A stretch of 64,000 nt of DNA from QHXW01 sp963847515 (GCA_963847515.1 CAWKAA010000007.1:1612001-1676000), one strand, 5' to 3'. Counted from the first letter of the stretch, positions 37,985 to 47,197 are shown. The notes: generated by a model from the sequence alone, not told the origin. Numbers and translations are program-made.

Positions 37985-38725
37985 TCATGACCTCCGGGAT
38001 TCCCTTGGAATCCGGCGCTCGTATTTCAGGACATTCACAAACACTCCGAGCAGCACATGAACAATATAGTAGATGGATTTCATGGGCGTAATCGTAGAGC
38101 GCCCCGTGCGCCGGGGTAGCATCCGGCAGGGCACTTCGATAAACCGGAATCTGCGCCGTTGCAAGACCACCAGCGCCTCGATCTCGGGATATTCCAGCGG
38201 AAAACTGCGGCTGAACACTGCCAGCGCGCTCCGGTTGACGCCGACGAATCCCGAAGTGGGATCGCGCACCGGCTTGCCCAGAATCGGGCGCAGCACCAGC
38301 CGGAAGAAGCGAATTCCGGCGGCGCGCAGCCAGCTCGTGCCGCCGCTCGTGCCGTCAACATAACGCGAGCCGATGACCATCTCGCAGCCGGACTGGCATA
38401 GCGTCTCGAAAACTTTGGGAATGTCGCGGGCATCGTGCTGCCCGTCGCCGTCCACGCGGATCACGTATTCGTAGCCAAGCTCGAACGCCAGCTTATATCC
38501 TGCCTGCACGCAGCCGCCAAGCCCCAGGTGGTGCGGGAGAGGAAGCACTCCTGCGCCGGCCGCGCGCGCCCTCCAGACGGTTCCGTCCTTCGAGCAATCA
38601 TCCACCACCAGAATCCGGGTGCCCGGCATTACCTGCTTAACGGCTTCAACCACGTCTCCGATGGCGCCCTCCTCGTTATAGGCCGGCACCAGGATCATGA
38701 GCTGCGATCGAGAATCGGACAGCAT
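37985..38725 (-). CDS. Glycosyltransferase family 2, dolichyl-phosphate mannose synthase-like
   Basis: 246 residues from ATG 38725. GT-A motifs: 'ILVPAYNEEGAIGDVVEAV', 'ILVVDDCSKDGTV', the DxD-type 'VIRVDGDGQHDARDIPK', and 'VRDPTSGFVGVNR'. Such enzymes load a sugar onto a polyprenyl phosphate. A longer N-terminus is readable, but it lies inside the preceding gene and is not conserved; ATG 38725 overlaps that gene's stop (TGATG). The pairing with DUF2304 and a GT-C-like membrane protein suggests a lipid-linked sugar pathway. Confidence 0.9.
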   Translation of the reverse strand: MLSDSRSQLMILVPAYNEEGAIGDVVEAVKQVMPGTRILVVDDCSKDGTVWRARAAGAGVLPLPHHLGLGGCVQAGYKLAFELGYEYVIRVDGDGQHDARDIPKVFETLCQSGCEMVIGSRYVDGTSGGTSWLRAAGIRFFRLVLRPILGKPVRDPTSGFVGVNRSALAVFSRSFPLEYPEIEALVVLQRRRFRFIEVPCRMLPRRTGRSTITPMKSIYYIVHVLLGVFVNVLKYERRIPRESRRS

Positions 38726-39735
38726 CACAGTTCCGCTACCCGGCGCGCTCGAATGGAATGAGCCCGCAGCAATCGCCCGAATTCGGCCGCGGACACCTTG
38801 GCCCGCCGGCGAATGTCCAGCCGCTTTTTCCAAAGCGAACGAGCGCGGCGGAAGCAAGCCCCGTGCGCTTGAAGAACGATCCACACCAACTGGAATCCGC
38901 TATTCCCTTCTCTGCGAAACTGCGCCGCGGTCCCACGTCCGAGCGCCACGGAGCGAGCGTGCCACCAGTAGCGCACTATGGTTCGAAAAGGCACTGTGCA
39001 AAGCATCCCGGCTGGAAAGTTCTTAAGCGCGACAAACAGCCGATTGCGTTCCACGTAGTACGCTTTCAGGCGCGAAGCGCGCCCGGCGGAGTGAGAGTAG
39101 TGATGATCCACCACTGCCGCCGGTACATAAACGCACTTCCAGCCCGCCCAGCGCGCCCGCAGCCCGAGATCGGTGTCTTCGCAGTAGAGAAAAAAATCCT
39201 CGTCGAACAATCCCACTTCCTCCAGCATGGTACGCCGGTAAAGCGCGGCTGAAGCGCTGGGCAACAGCACTTCTTCTTCGCGATCGAACTCCGCGACCGG
39301 AAAAAGGTGCCCGCGTTGCTTGCTGCTGGCATCACCGCTGATCACCATTCCCGCCGAGTCCAGATGCTCTTCGCCGTAAAATCGCACCTGCGACGCAAAC
39401 ATGCCGGCTTCCGGATGCCTCGCCGCCGACTCGAGCAACGCTTCAACCCACCGCGGGCGCGGAACAGCGTCGTCATTCAAAGATGCCAGATACGGCGCCC
39501 GGCTCTGTTGGAACCCCAGATTGACGGCCGCGCCATATCCGATATTGTGCTCGCGCTCGAGTACGGTGGCGCCCTCGGGCATTCCCCCGGCGCGCACCAG
39601 CCGCTGGCCGCTGTTATCCACGACGATGATCTCGAAGTCGCGCCGCGTCTGTTTCTCCAGCGCCTGTAGACACTCTCTCAAGCGCCGGTCCGCCGCGAGC
39701 GTCGGAATGACCACGGTAACTGCAGGTTCTTGCAA
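38725..39735 (-). CDS. Glycosyltransferase family 2, rhamnosyltransferase (WbbL)-like
   Basis: 336 residues. Starts MQEPAVTVVIPTLAADRRLR; the nucleotide-sugar site has 'FEIIVVDNSG' and 'YLASLNDDAVPRPRW', and the acceptor-side motif is FLYCEDTDLGLRARWAGW. These are typical of WbbL-like rhamnosyltransferases acting on cell-surface polysaccharides. It begins 9 bases after the FG-GAP gene stop and overlaps the next glycosyltransferase by one base. Confidence 0.9.
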   Translation of the reverse strand: MQEPAVTVVIPTLAADRRLRECLQALEKQTRRDFEIIVVDNSGQRLVRAGGMPEGATVLEREHNIGYGAAVNLGFQQSRAPYLASLNDDAVPRPRWVEALLESAARHPEAGMFASQVRFYGEEHLDSAGMVISGDASSKQRGHLFPVAEFDREEEVLLPSASAALYRRTMLEEVGLFDEDFFLYCEDTDLGLRARWAGWKCVYVPAAVVDHHYSHSAGRASRLKAYYVERNRLFVALKNFPAGMLCTVPFRTIVRYWWHARSVALGRGTAAQFRREGNSGFQLVWIVLQAHGACFRRARSLWKKRLDIRRRAKVSAAEFGRLLRAHSIRARRVAEL

Positions 39736-39744
39736 TTTTTGATT

Positions 39745-40890
39745 TTAGCGCGGCGGCAGATTTTCATACCACTTTAGGTTGGCCGTGGCTGAGCCGATGC
39801 ACGCGATATCCATGCGGCCGTCGCCGTTCAGGTCCGCCACGGCGCAGGAGGCCGCGGCCATGCCACTGTCATCCAGTACATGTTTTGACCAGTGCTCGCC
39901 AGTAGCATCATCGGCGTAATAAACGTTCACGCCATGGCCGCCGCCGCGAAAGCCGGCAATAATCTCGTCGCTGCCGTCGCCGTTCAGGTCGGCGGTCCAA
40001 ATGGTGTGCCCGTCTACAATTGAGGAGTCGATCACGCGCCGCTGCCATTCCTTCCCCGGCTGCCGGTACAACACTACCTGGTTCCCGTGCCACGGCTCGA
40101 TGGACGCCAGATAGCGCTTCCCAGCCAGCCGGCCCACCGCAATGTCACTCGATCCCCCTTTGGGCCAGGGCGACGGGTCACCTTCGGCAATCTCGCTCCG
40201 GGTCCATCGCCCGCCTTTTTCCAGCTTGTAAAGATCGATTCCCACGAAGCTCGCCGTCAGGATGTCGTCGCGTCCATCGCCATCCCAATCCACGATGAAG
40301 ATGCCGTGGACCACGCCGCCGTTCTCGCTGCCGATCATTTCGCGCTTCCATCCGCCGGGACGATAGAACACCAGCGGCGTGTGGTCACGGTAGTCCGGCG
40401 CTTCCGCGCGCGCTCCGGTAAGCGGTGCATTCACCAGGACCTTTTTTCCATTGCCGAAAATATCGGCCCAGCGCAAACGGTGCGAGGTCGTCAGGCGGTC
40501 AATCTCCGTAACTTTCCACAAACGCCGCGGATCGCCGGCGGAATGTAGCAGCGACACAGTCCCGGCGCTGTTCTTCGCCTCGTTGGCGAACCCGCTCGCC
40601 AGCACGATCTCCGGAATGCCGTCCCCATCGGTGTCCCAGGCAGCGCAGTTGATCATGCGCGAAAAACCGCCGGCAATTACGTGGCGCTCCCATGTCGGAT
40701 TCTCGTACCAGACAAGCTCCGGCATGCCGCTCGCAAGCGCGATGAGATCGGGCTTGCCGTCGTGATTCAGATCGGCCACCACCACCTGATAGCCGCCCTT
40801 GAGCCCGGTGGCAATGGTGTGCTCGGCGAAGCGGGCAGGCTCGGCAGCGTGAATCACCGAGCAGAGGACGAAAAAGCCAGCGTAGCGCAA
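39745..40890 (-). CDS. Exported FG-GAP/VCBS repeat protein
   Basis: 381 residues with a short signal peptide (MRYAGFFVLCSVIHAAE). It has at least five Asp-rich calcium-binding-type repeats: DLNHDGKPDLIAL, DTDGDGIPEIVLA, DWDGDGRDDILTA, DLNGDGSDEIIAG and DLNGDGRMDIACI. These build a beta-propeller, probably binding Ca2+ outside the cytoplasm. As first gene of the glycan operon it could be a surface protein that is glycosylated or that binds the glycan; this is inference. Divergent from the MetE-like gene by only 23 bases. Confidence 0.88.
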   Translation of the reverse strand: MRYAGFFVLCSVIHAAEPARFAEHTIATGLKGGYQVVVADLNHDGKPDLIALASGMPELVWYENPTWERHVIAGGFSRMINCAAWDTDGDGIPEIVLASGFANEAKNSAGTVSLLHSAGDPRRLWKVTEIDRLTTSHRLRWADIFGNGKKVLVNAPLTGARAEAPDYRDHTPLVFYRPGGWKREMIGSENGGVVHGIFIVDWDGDGRDDILTASFVGIDLYKLEKGGRWTRSEIAEGDPSPWPKGGSSDIAVGRLAGKRYLASIEPWHGNQVVLYRQPGKEWQRRVIDSSIVDGHTIWTADLNGDGSDEIIAGFRGGGHGVNVYYADDATGEHWSKHVLDDSGMAAASCAVADLNGDGRMDIACIGSATANLKWYENLPPR

Positions 40891-40913
40891 ACCCCAGTAT
40901 AGAATGGAGACTT

Positions 40914-41912
40914 ATGTCCATCCGGACCACGGTCGTGGGCAGCTATCCTGTGCCCCACTGGCTGCCAGGCGACTCGTCACGCGTTGCGCTGCGGGACGCC
41001 ATCATGGTGGTGCTCAAAACCCAGGAACTGGCGGGCGTCGATGTAATTGCCGACGGCGAGCTGAACCGGTTCGATCCCGGCCATCCGGAAACCAACGGCA
41101 TGATCGACTATTTCGTGACTCGCATGGACGGCATCGCGACGCGATTTTCGATGAGCGATCTCGAGAGATTCCACGCGGATGCGGGTCTGGCGTATCGCGC
41201 GGAGCCAGCGGGCGTGGTTACCGGCGAAGTCGGCGAGGGCATGCTCAACCTGCCACGCGATTATGAATTTACCCGCGCCTTGACGTCCCGCCCGCTCAAA
41301 TTCACCTGCACCGGGCCGCATATGCTGGCCAAGGTGCTTACCGATCGCCACTACTCAGACCGGGCCAAGCTCGCCATGGCCATTGCTCGCGTGTTGCGCC
41401 AGCAGTTGGAGCGCGTCCACGCGGAAGTGATCCAATTGGATGAAGCCAACATCAGCGGCCACCCCGAGGACCGCGAATGGGCCGCCGCAGCCATCAACTG
41501 CGTGCTCGAAGGAATTCGCGGCGAGCGCGCTGTCCACGTTTGCTTCGGCAACTATGCCGGCCAGACCATCCAGAAAGGCTTTTGGTGGGACCTGGTCCCG
41601 TTCTTCAACCAGCTCAAGGTCCATCACCTGGTGCTCGAGTTTGCGCGGCGCGGCTATGACGAGCTGCAGGCTTTCCGCGACCTGGACAAGCGCATCGGCC
41701 TGGGCCTCGGTGTAATCGACATCAAGGATAACGGCGTCGAGCAGCCCGATCTGATCGCACGCCGGATCGATCACGCCGCCAAAATACTCGGCCCCGATCG
41801 TATCGTCTTCGTACATCCCGATTGCGGCTTTTGGATGTTGCCACGCACGGTTGCGGATGCCAAGATGCGAGCGCTGGTTGCTGGAAAAAATCTCTATGAA
41901 GGTCACAAGTAG
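40914..41912 (+). CDS. Core MetE-like (cobalamin-independent methionine synthase family) protein
   Basis: 332 residues, matching only the catalytic C-terminal half of MetE. It starts MSIRTTVVGSYPVPHWLPGD; the N-terminal 'VVGSYP', 'GVDVIADGELNRFD' and 'CTGPHMLAKVL' motifs are conserved, as are putative zinc ligands in VHVCFGNY (His/Cys), LEFARRG (Glu) and FVHPDCGFW (Cys). Short archaeal-type core MetE proteins take methyl from a protein-bound or small donor rather than folate; here the donor is unknown. GGAG sits five bases before ATG 40914. It overlaps the following TolB-like gene by 17 bases. Confidence 0.88.
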   Translation: MSIRTTVVGSYPVPHWLPGDSSRVALRDAIMVVLKTQELAGVDVIADGELNRFDPGHPETNGMIDYFVTRMDGIATRFSMSDLERFHADAGLAYRAEPAGVVTGEVGEGMLNLPRDYEFTRALTSRPLKFTCTGPHMLAKVLTDRHYSDRAKLAMAIARVLRQQLERVHAEVIQLDEANISGHPEDREWAAAAINCVLEGIRGERAVHVCFGNYAGQTIQKGFWWDLVPFFNQLKVHHLVLEFARRGYDELQAFRDLDKRIGLGLGVIDIKDNGVEQPDLIARRIDHAAKILGPDRIVFVHPDCGFWMLPRTVADAKMRALVAGKNLYEGHK

Positions 41913-42898
41913 TCTGCTGCTCGTGGCATTAGCAGCAGCCCGGGCTGAATCCCCGCATCTGGCGAATATCCGCCAGCTTACGTTTGCCGGACAGAACGCC
42001 GAGGCTTACTGGTCGCCCGGAGGCAACCGCCTTATTTATCAATCCACGATCAAGCCCCTGGAGTGCGATCAGATTTTCATCATGAACAGCGGACGGCTCC
42101 GACCCACACATGGTGTCGACCGGCAAGGGCCGCTGCACCTGCGGCTATTTCCTGCATGACGACCGGATCCTCTACGCCTCGACGCACGAGGCCGGAGACG
42201 CTTGCCCCACTCCGCCCGACCGCAGCAAGGGCTATGTGTGGGGTGTTTTCCCCGGCTTTGACATTTATCTGGCCACAGACAACGGCAGGATCTTGAAAAA
42301 GCTGACCGACACGCAAGGATACGATGCTGAAGCCACTGTGAATTGGAAAACCAATACGATCGTCTACACGTCGCTGGCATCCGGCGATCTGGATCTGTGG
42401 ACCATGCGCACCGATGGCTCGCACAAGAAGCAGATCACAACCGCCTTGGGATACGACGGAGGCGCTGTCTTTTCGCGAGACGGAAAGAAACTCGTCTGGC
42501 GCGCCAACCATCCGTCGACGCCTGACGCCGTGGATCTCTATAAGAGCCTGCTCGCTAACAATCTCACCGCGCCCATGAAGATGGAGCTGGTGGTGGCGGA
42601 TGCCAACGGCGAAAATACCAAAACCATCACAAACTTCGGCTGCGCCAGCTTCGCTCCGACCTTTACGCCGGACGGCAAGAAAATTCTGTTCTCTTCCAAC
42701 AAAAACGACTGCGACACTCGCAAGTTCGAACTGTTCCTCATCAACCTGGACGGCACCGGCCTCGAACAGGTGACCGACTTCGGCGGTTTCACCTCGTTCC
42801 CCGAAATCTCACCGGATGGCAAGAGTTTGGTCTTCTGCTCTGACCTGCACGCTCTGGACCGTTACAACTTCAACATCTTCGTGGCGGATTGGAAGTAG
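41896..42898 (+). CDS. TolB-like PD40 propeller protein, exported, one frameshift
   Basis: About 333 residues when restored. Signal peptide MKVTSSLLLVALAAARAES, then PD40 blades: 'RQLTFAGQNAEAYWSPGGNR', 'LDLWTMRTDGSHKKQITTAL', 'FAPTFTPDGKKILFSSNK' and 'FPEISPDGKSLVF'. A +1 insertion near 42089 splits it (MNS then DGSDPHMVSTGKGRCTCGYF). ATG 41896 lies inside the end of the MetE-like gene. Probably periplasmic; such propellers bind proteins or peptides. Partner unknown. Confidence 0.85.
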
Positions 42899-43037
42899 TC
42901 GCCGCCACCCCGAAGTCCACCGACAAATCGGCTTTATTCCTTCTTGGGCTTGGCAAGCCACATCAGCCCGGATTTCGCGTTCTCAGTATAAAGTCTTCCC
43001 CGGAAACGGCCGTTAACAACCCATAAGGAGTTCGACG

Positions 43038-43160
43038 GTGAAGAAAGCATTGTTACTGACGATAGGTGTCTCGTACTTGTTGGCGTGTTGGTTAGGATGG
43101 CTGTCCGGCAAGCGCGCAATTAGGCAAACTATTGATACTGAAGGACACGGTGCGCTTTAG
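43038..43160 (+). CDS. 40-residue single-span membrane protein
   Basis: GTG 43038 with AAGGAG seven bases upstream opens a 40-codon ORF: a Lys-Lys start, one hydrophobic span (ALLLTIGVSYLLACWLGWL), then a charged tail SGKRAIRQTIDTEGHGAL. The good SD, the basic-then-hydrophobic layout and the stop make a real small protein plausible. It sits alone in a 391-base gap (42899-43289); the rest of the gap shows no gene. Function unknown. Confidence 0.5.
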   Translation: MKKALLLTIGVSYLLACWLGWLSGKRAIRQTIDTEGHGAL

Positions 43161-43289
43161 AGATTCGTCAACCGAGGGTGCGGTTCAGGAGTGCCAGGAC
43201 AACGACAGCGAGGAGAGCCATGCGCTAGTGCGGACGATGCCTCTGAAGTGCCCACGCGCCCGCACGGGGGATTGGCGCGAACGACTGTA

Positions 43290-44237
43290 CTACTGATAGA
43301 TCGGTTCTAGCTTGTTCACAACGTAGGCGCCGCAGCGCTCGTAGCTCGCGCGTGGGCCCTTCCGGGCGGTGTCGAGGTCTACGCAGAGCCAGCCCTGATA
43401 TCCAATGGATTTGAGCACTCGGTGGCAGCCGGGGAAATCGATCTCACCGTCTCCCAGATCGTAAATGCTGTTGAGAAACTTCGCCTCGTCGGATTCTTTG
43501 GGATGCACTTTGCCGTTGTCTTCGACGAAGTCGGCACCGGGCGTGGTCCATTTGGCGTCTTTGTAATCGGCGAAGATAATCCGCTTTTTGTATTTTTCAA
43601 ACGTAGCCACCACGTCGACGCCTGCCAGGTGCAGGTGCGCGGTATCGGGAGCAAGGTACAACAGCTTTAGATTTACTTTCGCCAGGATGAGATCGATCTC
43701 ATCCCTCTTCTCCACAATCTCTCCCAGATGATTGTGCAGGCCCACGCGGAAGCCCAGTTCACCGGCCAGTTGGCCAAGTCGCGTGTAGCAGTCGGCCATG
43801 TTGTCGAACACCTGCACGATATCCGCGCCCGGAGGGAGGCGCGCTGGCGAGAATACCACCAGGTCCTTGGCTCCAAAACCTTTTAGAACCGTCATGGCAC
43901 GGCGCGCGGCGGCGATGATTTGGTCGTGCTTGGAGGCATCGTGCGCCGGCCCGCCAAAGGACACGGTGCACACATGCAGTTTGCGTTTGGACACTTCCTT
44001 TTCCATCTGCGAGGGAGTGAGACCATACTTCTCGAAGCATCGCGGAAAATCCGTCAGCCGGATGCCGATGAATCCGGTGTCGCGCATCACGCTCAGAATC
44101 TCGGTGAACGGCACGGGCCGGAAGTGCTGCCACAACCCCAGGCTCAGCGCCCACCGGATGTTGTCATTAGCCGGCAGACGCGCGGCCGCACGAGCCAGTG
44201 TGGCCGATAGCGAAGCCAGGAACGTTCGTCGGTTCAT
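43290..44237 (-). CDS. Sugar phosphate isomerase/epimerase (xylose isomerase-like TIM barrel), Tat-type signal
   Basis: 315 residues. An N-terminal twin-arginine-like signal (MNRRTFLASLSATLARAAA) is followed by an AP-endonuclease-2/xylose isomerase-like barrel. Likely metal ligands are the Glu in LHNHLGEIVEKRDE, the His in 'LAPDTAHLHLAGVDV', and Asp/Glu in 'IIFADYKDAKW' and 'GDGEIDFPG'. The substrate is not known. Last gene of a three-gene operon; it begins 6 bases after the mandelate-racemase-like stop, so it may act in the same sugar-acid pathway. Confidence 0.87.
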   Translation of the reverse strand: MNRRTFLASLSATLARAAARLPANDNIRWALSLGLWQHFRPVPFTEILSVMRDTGFIGIRLTDFPRCFEKYGLTPSQMEKEVSKRKLHVCTVSFGGPAHDASKHDQIIAAARRAMTVLKGFGAKDLVVFSPARLPPGADIVQVFDNMADCYTRLGQLAGELGFRVGLHNHLGEIVEKRDEIDLILAKVNLKLLYLAPDTAHLHLAGVDVVATFEKYKKRIIFADYKDAKWTTPGADFVEDNGKVHPKESDEAKFLNSIYDLGDGEIDFPGCHRVLKSIGYQGWLCVDLDTARKGPRASYERCGAYVVNKLEPIYQ

Positions 44238-44243
44238 AGCACT

Positions 44244-45362
44244 CTACGCCACACGAAATTTGCGAATCGCTTCCTCATCCAGATCGATGCCCAGGCCGGG
44301 CTCCTGCGGAATCGCCAGATACCCGTCTTTCGCGCGCAGCTTCTGGCGCGTGAGCTGCTCCCGCAGGTTGGTCTCTTCTTCGGCGACAAATTCGCAGATC
44401 AGCGCGTTGGGAATGGAGTTCAGCCAGTGGAGCGCGGCCGTCACGTTCACGTAGGTGGTAAAACCGTGGTTGGCGACGGGCAGGCCGCGGTCCCAGGCGA
44501 GCGCCGCAATCTTCATGGCCTCCGTAAAGCCGCCGCAGCGCGTGAGATCCACCTGCACCACGTCGATGCGCCCGCGGTCCATCAGGTCCAGGAACGATTT
44601 GCGCTCGCTCTCTTCTTCGCCGGCGGCGATGCGCACGTGCGTGGCCTCGGCCAGCTTGCGGTAGCCGTTGTAATCGTCGGGGCGTAACGGCTCTTCGAGC
44701 CAGAAGATGTTGTAGTCGGCGAAGACCCGGGCGCGTTGTAGCGCGGTTTTCGAATCCCACACCAGACCGGCGTCGATCAGCAGGTCGGCCTCATCTCCCA
44801 ATCCCTTGCGCGCCTCGCGAACTAGCGCAATGTCCGTCTTTTCGTCCTGCCCCATGGGGTCCCAGCCGAACTTCACCGCCGTGAAGCCCTGATCGCGGTA
44901 GCGGCGCGCCATCTCACCGGTCTTCTTGGGTGTGGCGCCGAATAGCGAACTGGCATAACAGCGCATTCTCTTGTGGAACCCCCCGCCAAGCAGCTTCCAT
45001 ACCGGCAGCTTCAACGCTTTGCCTTTGATATCCCAAAGCGCCAGATCGATGCCGCTCATGGCGTGCAAGCCCGCGCCGCGCCGCCCGCCGTAAATATTGG
45101 CGCGGTACATCTTGTGCCAGATCTTTTCCGTTTCAAACGGATCTTCGCCCACGACGATCTGTGCCAGCCCGGCCGCCGTGGTGTGCGAGAACGGGCCTTC
45201 GATCGCGCCCTTTACCGCCATGGGATTGGAATCGACCTCACCGATGCCCGTAATTCCGGCGTCGGTTTCGACCCGCACGATTAGCGCATCCTGGCCGCTG
45301 TCGCACTGCAATTTCACCTCCGGCTGGCGGAGGTATAGAGCTTCTACTCGAGTGATTTTCAT
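44244..45362 (-). CDS. Mandelate racemase/muconate lactonizing enzyme family protein
   Basis: 372-residue enolase-superfamily enzyme. The N-terminal capping domain includes 'LIVRVETDAGITGIGEVDSN'; the barrel has AVKFGWDPMG, metal ligands in 'LLIDAGLVWDS', 'WLEEPLRPDDYNGY' and 'RIAAGEEES', and the catalytic His region 'VANHGFTTYVNV'. Many relatives are sugar-acid dehydratases (e.g. of galactonate or fuconate). It starts with a 4-base overlap (ATGA) on the heptosyltransferase-like gene. Exact substrate unknown. Confidence 0.9.
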   Translation of the reverse strand: MKITRVEALYLRQPEVKLQCDSGQDALIVRVETDAGITGIGEVDSNPMAVKGAIEGPFSHTTAAGLAQIVVGEDPFETEKIWHKMYRANIYGGRRGAGLHAMSGIDLALWDIKGKALKLPVWKLLGGGFHKRMRCYASSLFGATPKKTGEMARRYRDQGFTAVKFGWDPMGQDEKTDIALVREARKGLGDEADLLIDAGLVWDSKTALQRARVFADYNIFWLEEPLRPDDYNGYRKLAEATHVRIAAGEEESERKSFLDLMDRGRIDVVQVDLTRCGGFTEAMKIAALAWDRGLPVANHGFTTYVNVTAALHWLNSIPNALICEFVAEEETNLREQLTRQKLRAKDGYLAIPQEPGLGIDLDEEAIRKFRVA

Positions 45363-46174
45363 GGGGTGAACTTGGAATCATACCGCAGAACCGCGGTGGC
45401 AACTTCGCCCACCTCGATGTCCTCGGTCACCGGCCTCCAGATCACGCAGACTTCCGGGCCGCGCGGCGCCCAGATGCGCGGATCGGTAGGACCGAAAAGA
45501 GCGATTACGGGCGTTCCCACCGCGGCAGCCAGGTGCGTAATGCCCGAATCGTTACCGATATAAACCCGCGCCGTGGCCAGCCAGCGCGCAAGGTCATAGA
45601 GATTATCGATGCGTACGGCATCCGCCAGCGTCTCCTCCGGCCCTGCGCACCAGCGCACCGGCATGTGCGCCTCCAGGCGCCTCGCCAACTTCCGGTAGCG
45701 ATCCAGCGGCCAGCATTTCTTGGGACTTCCGGAAAACGGATGAATCACGGCGAAGCCGCCGTCGTGCCGGGGGCAATCGATCTGTGGGACTACCGGACCC
45801 GTCATCCCGATCTGCGCGGCGAAGAAATCAACCGCATGCATCCCACAATCGTCTGGCGGAACCGCCCTCAGAAACTCGAACGGCAAGCCTTCCATCAACG
45901 CGCGAAACTCCGGCCGGTTCGTGCCGTACCACGAGACGATAGAATTGAAGGTGCGGAGTTCCGCGAGGAGCCGTTCATCGGGCGAAAATTCCAGCATATC
46001 GAGGCCGGATGAAGCAATCGACCGGGTGCGGTCTGCAAAGCGAACCAGCGGAAGGTTTTGGGAAGCGGCCCAAACCTCTAGATAATCAACCTTTAGGTGC
46101 TCTATCGCCGGCAGCGACAGGATGAAATCGCCGATCGCGCCGGGTCGAATGATGAGTCTCCTATGCACCGACAA
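45359..46174 (-). CDS. Glycosyltransferase family 9 (heptosyltransferase-like)
   Basis: 271 residues, shorter than LPS heptosyltransferases (~330-350). Conserved points: 'RLIIRPGAIGDFILSLPAIE' at the N-terminus, 'FAVIHPFSGSPKKCWPLDRY' and the donor-site motif 'YIGNDSGITHLAAAVGTPVI'. It should transfer a heptose or similar sugar in lipopolysaccharide or glycan assembly. It heads an operon with an enolase-superfamily enzyme and a TIM-barrel enzyme. It is divergent from cysM, with 70 bases between the starts. Confidence 0.88.
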   Translation of the reverse strand: MSVHRRLIIRPGAIGDFILSLPAIEHLKVDYLEVWAASQNLPLVRFADRTRSIASSGLDMLEFSPDERLLAELRTFNSIVSWYGTNRPEFRALMEGLPFEFLRAVPPDDCGMHAVDFFAAQIGMTGPVVPQIDCPRHDGGFAVIHPFSGSPKKCWPLDRYRKLARRLEAHMPVRWCAGPEETLADAVRIDNLYDLARWLATARVYIGNDSGITHLAAAVGTPVIALFGPTDPRIWAPRGPEVCVIWRPVTEDIEVGEVATAVLRYDSKFTP

Positions 46175-46185
46175 TCATCCTAATG

Positions 46186-46213
46186 TTGACAGAGATTTAG
46201 GGGCTGGTAGAAT
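46186..46213 (+). promoter_or_regulatory. Sigma70-type promoter of the cysteine synthesis operon
   Basis: TTGACA at 46186-46191, a 16-base spacer, and TAGAAT at 46208-46213; the expected start of transcription is near 46220, giving a short leader before ATG 46245. This is the best -35/-10 pair seen in the window. Confidence 0.75.
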
Positions 46214-46244
46214 ATCTAAAAGTAATTCCTTTTGATTCAGAGAC

Positions 46245-47197
46245 ATGGCGCAGGCGGCTTCCATCATAAGAGCGGTCGAGGAAACGGATATTCTCTCGCG
46301 GATTGGAAACACTCCGCTTTTGCGCCTAGCGCGAATGGCGGCGGACCTTCCTGGAATCGAAATCTACGCCAAAGCCGAGTACTTCAATCCCGGCGGCAGC
46401 GTGAAAGACCGGCCGGCGCTGAACATGATCCTGGATGGCGAGCGCGACCGGCCGGCTGAACCACGACAGGATGATTCTCGACTCCACCAGCGGCAACACC
46501 GGCATCGCCTATGCCATGATCGCGGCGGTCAAGGGCTACCGGGTGAAGCTGTGCCTGCCGGCCAACGCCTCCATGGAGCGCAAGCGGATTCTGAAGGCCT
46601 ACGGCGCCGAGATGGTGTTCACCGATCCGGCTGAAGGCTCGGACGGCGCGATCCGCAAGTGCCGCGAGATCTACGAATGCCGATCCCGGACCGCTACTTT
46701 TATCCCGACCAGTACAACAATCCGGCCAACTGGAAGGCGCATTTCGAGACAACCGGCCCGGAGATCATCGAGCAGACCGGCGGCCGCATCACGCATTTCG
46801 TGGCGGCGCATGGGCACCAGCGGCACGTTCATGGGCGTGACGCGGCGGCTGAGGCGCGACCTGCCGGAAGTGAAGTGCTACTCGGCGCAGCCCTCCAGCG
46901 GATTCCACGGGCTCGAAGGGCTGAAGCACATGCCGACGGCGATCGTGCCGGGCATTTACGACGAGACGCTGGCCGACGGCAACCTGTGGATCGAAACCGA
47001 GGACGCCTACCGCATGGTGCGGCGGCTGGCGCGCGAAGAAGGGCTGCTGGTGGGGATTTCCTCGGGCGCAACGTCGTGGCGGCGCTCCGGCTGGCGCCGC
47101 GAGCTTGCACGACGCGGACGAGACCGCCGTCATCGTGACCATCTTCTGCGACAGCGCCGACAAATATCTGAGCGAACATTTCTGGGACGAGGAATGA
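46245..47197 (+). CDS. cysM: Cysteine synthase (CysM/CysK type), several frameshifts
   Basis: A PLP enzyme that adds sulfide, or a protein thiocarboxylate, to an activated serine. Restored pieces: 'ILSRIGNTPLLRLARMA', PLP-lysine motif NPGGSVKDRPALNMI, 'MILDSTSGNTGIAYAM', 'GRITHFVAAMGTSGTFMG' and end 'FCDSADKYLSEHFWDEE'. Indels lie near 46447, 46677, 46808 and 47075-47112. The setting (JAMM peptidase, ThiS-like carrier and E1 enzyme directly downstream) points to the CysM of the CysO pathway of Mycobacterium, which uses O-phosphoserine and CysO thiocarboxylate. Its TGA overlaps the next ATG (ATGA). Confidence 0.88.
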
